Shown piece after piece: positions 45,590-55,900 of a stretch of 64,000 nucleotides of DNA. The notes below the pieces were generated by a model, which saw nothing but the letters and a program-made list of their open reading frames with translations, searched no databases and had not been told where the DNA came from. Each line of letters opens with the position of its first letter. The stretch's first letter is position 1. Made by a program: the position numbers and the translations under genes. The stretch is taken from contig NC_091934.1 of the NCBI RefSeq assembly GCF_041260155.1, positions 47,068,842 to 47,132,841 on the forward strand, read 5' to 3'. Source of the stretch: Ptychodera flava (lineage: Eukaryota > Hemichordata > Enteropneusta > Ptychoderidae).

Positions 45590-46988
45590 GGGTCCCCACA
45601 TTCTTGTGACCATGTAGATATCTCAGACGTGCCAGGGCCTGTCTCTTTTAAACTTGTTACCAAGATAATACACTGTGGCATACATACACATCAATTGATT
45701 ATGTTATATAATCCAATGTGACGCCGGTTTACTTCCGTTTTTCTTCATTTCTGTCATATAATTACCTACCTGTTTGTACTTATAGGACTTCTTCTCTAAC
45801 TGCTCTCTAACCGCAGATAAGATCTTTTAAATCTCGCCTAACACCCCCTTGGTCTATGAATAATTACCCACGATACACCAGTTTTAATCTGCAGCATATT
45901 GTGAACTCACTAGCACACTGCATGTATCAACCTTTCCTGAAGGTGAAAGCCACCCAGAAAATAGGGGTAATAACTCAAAGATTACCATGAGAAAATAATA
46001 ACCAATGGAAATTACACTCACGGCAAATAAATACACACAAACCGTGGGGAGGAAGGGCGGGAGCAAACAGGTAGGTAATTATATGACAGAAATTAGTTTA
46101 AGTTTAAACATCAATTCTGTCACCAATTACCTACCTGTTTGTACTTATAGGACAAACAACAGTTTAAGTTTAAACATCAAATCTGGATAGAAGGCATAAT
46201 GCGGATGTGCCACAACCAAGTTCATTCAAAGTGGGCACAAGGACAACACACTATGACTTACTTACATATGCCTAGCTGAATTTAATTCTTTGAAGCTTGG
46301 CTCAAGGAAAACACACTACGACTTACATATGCAAGTGAAAAAATTTTACTGTACAAGCTAATATGAGGGGGAAATTTAAATAATCAAACTTCCTTAATCT
46401 ATACAAATCTGGATCTATATCTATTTTAGGTTATTTTTGATATAATGGACCAATTTTAGAGAATAGTTCAGGAGGAAACCCAAACACTGATAAGGGATTT
46501 GGATAAAGCAGAGTGCCAGATGGCAAAATGCACCCTACTTTGAGTACAGACTCAAGTAAATTTGTCTTAGTTCCAATCATTGTGTCATATAAATATATAC
46601 ACAGCTGTCAAGTCATTAAGTAGATCATTAAAATATGAGGACTAGCCAAGTGCAACTTATACACAGAGTTAATAAGACGGGCAATTAAGGATAATATCGG
46701 GTCACTCCATCACACAAACAAAACAAACAATTTACCCAGTAAATTTTACAAATTTAATAAGACCTTCACTTCTTGCCAAAGTTACTCATCAAAAGGGGCC
46801 TGTTGATCTCCGATACATTTGCTCATCCCTGTTTAACACCTACCAATATTATATATATCCATTCTTCTGTTCAATCAACCTTTCAAGAAGTATGTAACAT
46901 AAACATGACTTCTACTACTCACTCATATCTGATCAACCAACAAACACAACTTGACTGTATGGGGACTGTGTCATCAACGATGACTTAA
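45590..46988 (+). mobile_element. Helentron-like element, copy 3, degenerate and itself interrupted
   Basis: The left end is GGTCCCCACATTCTTGTGACC, with ATATCTCAGACGTGCC and AAACTTGTTACCAAG as in copy 2 units. The right end is TGGGGACTGTGTCATCAACG then ATGACTTA with the same 3' hairpin. Internal units are mostly decayed (TTCATTCAAAGTGGGCACAA; ACACACTATGACTTAC twice). A 345-bp inverted-repeat element sits in its left third. Confidence 0.65.
45748..46092. mobile_element. 345-bp MITE nested in Helentron-like copy 3
   Basis: The left end TTTCTGTCATATAATTACCT then ACCTGTTTG is matched by a perfect 29-bp inverted copy ending GACAGAAA at 46092. A partial repeat of its left part (ATTACCTACCTGTTTGTACT then TATAGGA) follows at about 46125-46152, and AGTTTAAGTTTAAACATCAA occurs twice beyond the right end. 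No coding capacity. Confidence 0.8.
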
Positions 46989-48235
46989 AATGTTTCCTAT
47001 GATATAAGCAAGTTTAAAAACCTGCTGATGGCAATGAAAATCTGAAAACACAAAAAGTATGCAGCTTTTTGACATGGGTAACCTAATGTGCTTCATGAAA
47101 GACTGATGGCAAATACATGATAAATCTCTACATCTCACAGCAATCCATCAAAAGTAATTGAAGCAATCAAATGATGGGCATCGTTGTGATATCAGTGTGT
47201 ACCAACTGACCTAGCAACCAGAATATCGGAATTGATTTAGAGTGTAGTCATAAAATCCGGTCTTTGCGTGGACAAAATATCTGAAGTCAGAGAGAATTTC
47301 AAAATCTAATTTGTAAAGATTAAGGTGATACCTGGATTGTGTCAAGTCTGGTTACCATGGTCACAAGTTTGTGTTATTAACTTGGATGGTGCAGAGATTC
47401 ATGGAGATGGGTAATGAAGTATGTATCGAAATCAAGAGATTTACTGGGTCATTGATCTCCATTTTGTATGAAGGAGGAAATTTCCAGTATTTCTGTTTTG
47501 ACATCAGAATTCTTTTTGGATGATTTTATAGGTCTAAAGCAAATCCAAGAATTATTGACTTTTAATAATTTTAAATTTGTTTGCCAATTGAAATCTGTGA
47601 AAGGGAGGGTGTATTTATGTACGCTGAAAAAGTCTAACTGTAAGGATGGGTCTGTAGTCTGATCAAGTTTGCATTACTGCATGGATGTTGACTGCGTGTA
47701 TTGGCTTTACTATAGCTGCATATTTGGAAATTAGTTTGACTTTATAGTAATCACTTTTTCAAACCACCCAAGAAACTAACTAATCTACTTCCAGTGTGAT
47801 CAAGGTTCTAGTAATGTTATGGCAGATACAATTTAATTTTGAATGAAAGGACAATATAGCTAATACTTGCATGTTTCTGAATGAATTCACATTATAATTC
47901 ACTTCATCACGAAAGCATTAACTTCAAAAGTACTTACCTAAGGGACCATAGATAATTAAAACATACACATGGTGATCAAAACTCTGTGCATTTGAACTCT
48001 ATACATTTTCCAGACTTTTTGCAGTGACACATTATATATATATGCACTATGTAGTCAAAAGCCAAGTACTTGATTTGGTAAAAAATGTTTTATTAGAAGG
48101 GTAGCAGTGTTCTGATGGTATAATGAATGCTTTGTGCATTTGTAAGTGGTACAAATCAAAATTTGGATTTTATAAAAACACATAATATTTCTCACAATTA
48201 ACATCTTTGTTTCTAATACAGTGGACATACAATCT
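46989..48235. other. No gene recognised
   Basis: AT-rich spacer between the third Helentron-like copy and the piggyBac-type MITE. Nothing supportable was seen. Confidence 0.5.
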
Positions 48236-48239
48236 TTAA

Positions 48240-48476
48240 CCCTTTGAGTGCTGTAATTTCCACACCCCCCCCCCCCCAAAAAAAAAATATTGAAACATTT
48301 TACCAAACTTCAAGATTTTTTCAGTATTTTTTGGATAATTTTGGACCAAAAGGGCATCATATATCATTGGCTACAAGTTTTTAGCAAAATTTTGGCAAAA
48401 ATCTGAAAAAATTGTGACTAGGATATATTGGTATATTTTATAAGGTGACAAAAACTTGACTTTTGCACTCAAAGGG
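48240..48476. mobile_element. 237-bp piggyBac-type MITE
   Basis: Ends CCCTTTGAGTGC and GCACTCAAAGGG (12-bp perfect inverted repeat) between TTAA at 48236-48239 and TTAA at 48477-48480. It contains a C13/A10 run at about 48265-48288. Different internal sequence from the MITE at 35904 but the same CCCTTT..AAAGGG/TTAA signature. Confidence 0.92.
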
Positions 48477-48480
48477 TTAA

Positions 48481-49916
48481 TGCTGACAACTTTCATTGTT
48501 ACATACAAATTGGAATTTGGAATATTTTAGGCTCTTGTAAATTAACAGTGAAACACACACCATATTGAATATTTTGAAATTTCGATAAGAAAGGTAACTG
48601 TATTTGAATTATTCATATCTATATAATAATAATTCATATCTAAATAATTACTCTCCTATCATGATATAAGTTAAAGCGTCTAGTAATAATTTGTATCTTT
48701 TATCTCATCCAGAGATGATGCAAAAACCACAATGCATTTTCATCATAAAAATCACACTTTCCTCTCTAATGCTTTTCAGTCCCATTCAATTATGAAATAT
48801 TCAGTGGCACATTCTTTGTTTTACCATCAAGTAATTTTTCCTCTCCTGATCTGACAGATTCAATGAAGTAAGAACTTCAATCAAATTTCTATTTTCATTC
48901 ACAATCAGTTAGGATTTGTTTATATGATTAATATTAATATGCATTTATTTCTATTGTTATGAATCTGAATCACTCTACATATAAATAATATATGCCAGCT
49001 GAATTGACATTTGGTCAGTGTGCCAGAATTATGCCAGCTGAATTGACATTTGGTCAGTTTGCCAATATTATCTGACTAAAAGTAAGATATAAGGATGGCT
49101 CATGCATTGCTACAACAACAGTGACAACAGCAAGATGAGTATTTATCATAACACCTTACATTCAGTTTGAATAAAATCACTTTATATCTCAACATGAAAG
49201 ATAGTATGACTGGAGCCTATCGATGCTGAATAACAAGTTATTTTTTCAGTATTTCAAACTTTTCTGGTTTTTAAGTTTCTTAGCACAGACTGAAAAGTCC
49301 CTAAATGGAAGGTAGATAAGATGTTCCCTTTGAGCTATGAGCCACAATTTCATGTTTACATAATTAACAAACACTCCAAATATGGGCAGTGAATGTACAC
49401 ATTAACAAATGAGCATATGGTATTGGGAAACAACTCCCTATTTGTGAAGGGAAGACCATCTTAACCAATCTTCCTTCAATAATTACACTTCCATATTTGG
49501 GCAACGATTATAAAGAATTAATATACAGGCACATAATCTTAAATCCCAATATTTGGCATTTCATAAAACCTTACAATACTACACAGGTATTAAATTTCTT
49601 GCAAGTGCTAAGAAAACTGCAGGAAGACCATTATTTTTTTAAAGACACCTAGCACATCAGGTATAGCAACTCACTTCACAGCAATTAGTGGTTTATGTTT
49701 TAAGGAACATTTGGCTTTTAAAATCTTACCTGATCAACATTTTGTTTGGCAGTGAAATTTTCCTTAAAGTTCTGATCTTTTGCATGTTAGAAATAAATTG
49801 GAGTAATATTTTCGGAAATGATGATTGAAAAGTTAGGTGACCATCAAGATGGGAACATCTAAATTTTGTTGTCTCCATAGCTAAAACAGTTCACAATGGA
49901 AGATCTGTAGTTCTTA
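48481..49916. other. Downstream of the Dickkopf-like gene; no gene recognised
   Basis: AT-rich sequence, possibly including the 3' UTR. One tandem duplication at about 48993-49066 (ATGCCAGCTGAATTGACATT plus TGGTCAGT, two copies). Confidence 0.5.
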
Positions 49917-52900
49917 CTACATATCTTTCATCATTTCATCCACAGCATCTTCAACAATTCCAATGTAATATCCATCATCTAAATCTGAAGTGTCTGGTAC
50001 CACACAGTTGCCTTTAGTCTTTCCTGTCTCAGCATAACACTGGAGATCTGATAAAGATAAAAGTGATGTATCATAAGGCTGTTTGTTAAATTTGTGTAAG
50101 AAATTATACATATTAGAAATTGTAAATATGTATTAGAAATTATAAATCAGAAATTATAAATCAGAAACGATATGTATCAGATATTATAAAACAAATTATA
50201 AATATATATCAGAAATCATAAATGATGTATCAGAAATTATAAATATATATCACAAATTATGATTGTTTCAAAAATACAATTTTTGATTTACACAATTCAG
50301 AAATTATAAATTTATATCAAGAAAATCAAAATTATAATTATGGTTTAGAAATTATAAATTTGTATAAAAGTTTATTATGTATCAGAAATCAAAGACATTC
50401 CCCATTTCACGTTCTACTTACATCATAAGACTTTAGATTTAAAATGATGGCAATCTTTGAGTAAACTTAAAAATGTTGCATCTTAAGCAGAAAAATATCC
50501 CCTCCTAATATATATGATGTATGACTACATATTTTAGGGATCTGCTGGTTTTTAGTGAAAAGGCATGCAAACTTATTGTTCGCAGAACCTGTACATACTT
50601 CGCTATTGGCAGACAACTCAAGTTAGTTGTTGAATTTCAGTGAAATTTTGCACGTGATCATGACACTCACCATGTTGACACATACAATTGTCTGTGCACT
50701 TCTGTCCTTCTTTCTTTTGGTATTCTACACAGTAATGTTTATCCTCGTCTCCTTCCTCACAGCAAGTACCTGTGGATCCATCAAATACATTTTACTAACA
50801 ATGTATTAAACAAGGATTGACACAGCAAGTACCTGTGATCAGATATATTTTACTAACAATGTAGCAAGGATTAAATATTAATTGGAGTCAATGTAACATT
50901 GATCAATGTAAGAGACAACTGAGACATTGACACAATGTAAAAATTATGATAAAGATGAGACAGTGTTACAATACTCAAACAAAGATGAAAGACACTGAAA
51001 CAATGATTAACTTCTTTCTCTTGGTATTCTATAGTTTGCTCTCATCACTAGTACCTTGGTCACAGCAATGAGCTGTTCAAAATTAAGTTTAATCAATGTA
51101 ACAGTGATAGAAAATTGGGATGGTTACTTTGATCAAATAAAAGTTTCATGAAATGATACAAATATGAAACAATGTTGCAATAATATAAATATTGATTAAA
51201 AAATATCAATGTTACTTTTGTTAACTGCAAAGATTAAGAGATCAAAATGTGATAAAATGCAAATCAGTGGCAATATAACATCTTCATCAAACATGGCAAC
51301 ATGACATTTATGAAACTCAAGTGAAATGGTGTAACAAGGCAATGTGCACTACGATGTTACACTTTTAAACCAAAATAGAAGACAATTTTAAATAATGTGA
51401 TCAATTATCTTGACGTCACTCATTACACAAAACTCGGACAATATGTCTAACACTGGTGTATGAAAGGGCCAATGTGTCTCAGAATGTGAAACCAAAATAA
51501 TACTCATCAAATAAAATTGTTACGAAGTATTGCATTGTTGCTAAGAATTACTGCTTGTAACTATTATTTTACCTTGGCTACAATCAGAATTCTCTATACA
51601 TTCTTGCATGGCTCCATCTTTTGATTTCTTTTTCTTGTCTTTTTTGTTCTTTTTTGTTCCCTTCTTCTTTGACTTGTCTTTATTCTTTTTCTTTGTTTTT
51701 GTTGGTTGTGTTGGGATTAAGCTCATGTTGAAAATACTCATATCTAAAGTAGGACCTGGAACTAGAATTTCTTCATTTATCGGCGGTAGGTCTTCTTCAA
51801 CTTCAACCATTTCATTTTCCTCGTTGTCTTTCTTGTTTTTGTCTTTATCCTGTCATATCAAGCCAAAGTTTACAAGTTAAGGTAGAGTGCCCTTTGGATA
51901 TAGATATTTAGACTCAAAATTTTACGTGCCACTTTTCTGGTGAACTGCTTGTTGAGGCTCATTTTGAAGGCACATGATTATGAATGGTTTCATTCCCACT
52001 GGAGAAGGAAGAGTATCGGGATTTTTTCAGTATTGGATTGTTTGGACATAAGATTCTATTGAAAACTCATCTGGATGGCAGTCACTATGACCATGCATGC
52101 ATATCTATAGATATTATTTATCAATGATCCTGTACATCAGAAACAATAACCATGGAACACTTAGTGGTTTGATGTGCTGGGTGTAGACGACAAAAAGTTA
52201 TCAGTAGTATGTTCAAACGTGATTATAGGTATTCCATTATGCCTTTGCTTGTAGCTTTCCTCCAGATAACTCTACATATTTACCTCGTTTTCATCATCAG
52301 TTTCTGGTGATGCGTTTTCTGGCTCTGGCTCTGGTGCCGGCAATTCTGTTTTTGTAACGGCAGAAGGCTTTGGTGATACTGTAACTTTGCCCATCATATC
52401 TTCAGTTGGAACCACCTCTTCAATCTTGGAATCAATATTCCCAGCATTATCAGTGTCGCTACCTGCTGTCGGCTCACTCTCTGGTATTGGTTCACCTGGC
52501 GCTAAAGGTAAAACATTAAATTGAGAACATGATTTATTCAGGGGTCAAATGTCTGAAGGACATGTAAAAGGTCAGAGGTCATCAGACATATTTAATCCAA
52601 AAGCACTTTTATGATAGTTTTGATAATATATTCCTTTGCTAAACTTGCATGATTTTTGTCACACTATACGCATGTACCTGAAAAGTAACATAAGGGCATC
52701 TGTCTATGGGCTTTAACTACCTCGTTAGGAAGCTTGCATACTTTTCACTCTGGTGGCTTTATCATTGCATGGCCCACAGCGCTCAGAGGTCACAATGACT
52801 GTCTGTATTGGGGTGTATTGAGGCAATTTCCAAAATGACCTAACTGCACTGAATACAAAACAGACAGTAAAGTCAAGCTTAAGATAATGTGTAATAAGTA

Positions 52901-55900
52901 CGCACTGAAATTTATCTGTAACATAGAAAATACCACTATATGCAGGTTGAAAGAGAAGAATCTAATGGGTAACTTGACTATTGCCAGGTTTTTGATATGA
53001 CCTAATTGCAGAAGCCTAGAGTACAAGCCAGTGAACATTTTGTTTGATTATGAGTATTATTTATGATCCTATGCAGGGTAAGGGTAGATGACTTGTATGA
53101 TCCACCAATCAATCTGGGGTCACATTCTGTGATGGATTTCAACAAGTCAATGAAGATAAATTGTCATCTCTTAAACATCTTTAATCTGCCTTTCTAGAAA
53201 TTTGTAAGCCACAAACAGTTTGCATGTTGAAGCTTTACAAGGAAAGACACAGCACCTACATAAGAAATACCTTGAGAAATATATTACATATTTTGTATTA
53301 AGTATTTATAAAAGAGATGTTTGACATATTTTGTATTAAGTATTTAAAAAAAGTCAATGCATACTTGTATTCACAGTTTCTTCCATTTTCTCATTCTTTG
53401 GCTTCTTTTTATCTCTCTTCCTATCTTTCTTTTTCTTTTCTTTTTTAGGCATTTCTTCATCCTTAACATCCACTGTCTCATCCTTAGTTTCACCGTTTTT
53501 ATCTTCCGCTGTTTCGTCATTTGTTTCCTCCTGTGTGCCTTCCATTACCTCATCTTCCGTTTCATCCATTTTGTCTTCCACTGGATCACCCATTGGATCA
53601 CCCACTGGATCACCCACTGGATCACCCATGGTGTCTTCTATCTTGTCTTCCATTCCTTCTGTCATGTCACCTGTAGTGTCCACCATTGGTTCTTCACGAT
53701 TTTTGTCTTTTCGATGTTTTCCCTTTTTACCTCCTGTCATTTCTAAACAAAAGTAACAATGAGGAAGTGACTTATGATTTTGAAGGATTTCTAAATCCTT
53801 CACATGAACTTTAATAAACTGGTGTTGAGAAATTTGGGATAAATTGCCTTGACCTTGATTTGGATGAATTCATTATAAACATTTTGATAATTCCTCATCA
53901 GTGTAGATTACTTTCTTATAAAGAATTTTACAATAATGAGCTCTATGCTAATGAGATCAACTATATGCTAATGATCATTATGCTAATGATCATTATGCTA
54001 ATGAGTTTAGTGCATATTAAATTAATATAATATGCAATATCATTTCAACATACAGATTACTAAAGGAGAGATATTTATAAATATTAAATTAAAGGCCAAT
54101 AGTTGTAATTGTTAATATTTTTAGTATTATTTCTTGTTTTAGAACAAGGACAATTCAATATTCTTCCTTGTTATGTATATGTGAAATACAATGGACTACA
54201 TAATAATTTAATTGTTAAAAAGGACATTTAGACAAAACAATATTGCAGGCCTTGACATGATTTGAGGGATATTATAAAATACCATATGTAATATTTAGAA
54301 ATAAAATAATAGAATTTAAATCAAAAGTTACAGCTTATGAAACCAGAGAGAAAATTGTGCATCAAAGTTATTTTTTACCAGTATGTGAAAAAAAGTACTG
54401 CATGACAGTTGGCAAGTGGTGATAAACTTATGAAACACTGCTGCAAAGGGTTAATAGATTGATGACACATAATGCAATTTAAATAAAAGTTTTCGGTTTG
54501 ATAGTCTTTAAGAAGTCTCTATTGCATATTTACGCCAAAGTCAAAAGGACTATTTTGGCAACATAGTAGTTTGAAAGCTGTAATTTCCAAATACATTCTG
54601 ATGGGTTTGATGTAAGCAGATCATGGTAATGATATCTGAATCTTAACCAGTCCACCTCAATGTCTTGTAAACTGATCCACACTGACTATCCATAACAATA
54701 ACTTTGAGTTAAACCACACCAGAGAAATGGTTTGATCCAAAGAGACTGTTTTCACTAATTTGTTTATATTTTCACAAATACCCGCCAGGAATTCCTGAGT
54801 TTAGAAAAGTAATTTGACAAGGGGTGGAAAATAATTAAGTCTGGAATGTTGTCCTCGAAAATGAGCAAGTGTGTGGTTGATTAGTAACTTGATAAGACTG
54901 GATGGTGTCTCCTTTGAAGACTACAGCATTGTAAAAAGCATGTGGAGTGTAGTTGTGGGGGTAGTTTGTAAAGTAACCATCAGGCCCCATGTCACTGTAA
55001 TCAGCTCTTTAATGTGAATATGTTTTCAATTCAGATTTTCTAGGCCAAAGTAATTAAATTCTTTGTTTACCATCCGCTCAAAATTTTGAAAGGTGAGGGG
55101 GTCAGCAGCTCAAACTTCAGATACACACACATGCAATGATACATACGTCAGTTTATAATTGTTTCCATGTAATAGGAGTGCCCATTGAAGAATCACAACA
55201 AAAACTTCTTTTTTACCTCCAAAATATACACTACAAAAATGGTATTTGTACACAAAGATTTGTTGAAGGAAAAGCTACATTGTAAGTGCTTTGCAAACAC
55301 TTTGTTCTTTTAAATGGAACCTCCCTCCCAAGGACACACAAACAAAGAATTGAATTACTTGGGCCAAAGAAAGAAAGTGGTCAGTTTCTTCGGCGGGGGG
55401 GGGGGGGGGGGGTCGGGGGTGGTGGATTATTTTTTGCCGACATCAAAAAGTGGCTGACCCCTCTATTCCAACTTTCGAAAACAGGGTGACCCTCCCTATT
55501 CCAACTTTCGAAAAACAGGGTGATCCCCACGCCCCCCCCCCCAAACTACTCCACACATCATTTGAAATATGCCTTCTGTGTTCAACTTGCCAACACGTGT
55601 GTGTTACATCAAATACAACTACTGACAACTGAATTTAGTCAACAACAGTATTGGAAAAAGTCTAGCTTCAAAGCCATTTGTCAACAACAGTATTGGACAA
55701 ACTCTAGATTGAAAGTCGTTTGTCAACAACAGTATTGGACAAACTCTAGCTTGAAAGTCGTTTGTCAACAACAGTATTGGACAAAGTCTAGCTTAAAAGT
55801 CGTTTGTCAACAACAGTATTGCACAAAGTCTAGCTTGAAAGTCATTTGTCAACAACAGTATTGCACAAAGTCTAGCTTGAAAGTCATTTGTCAACAACAG

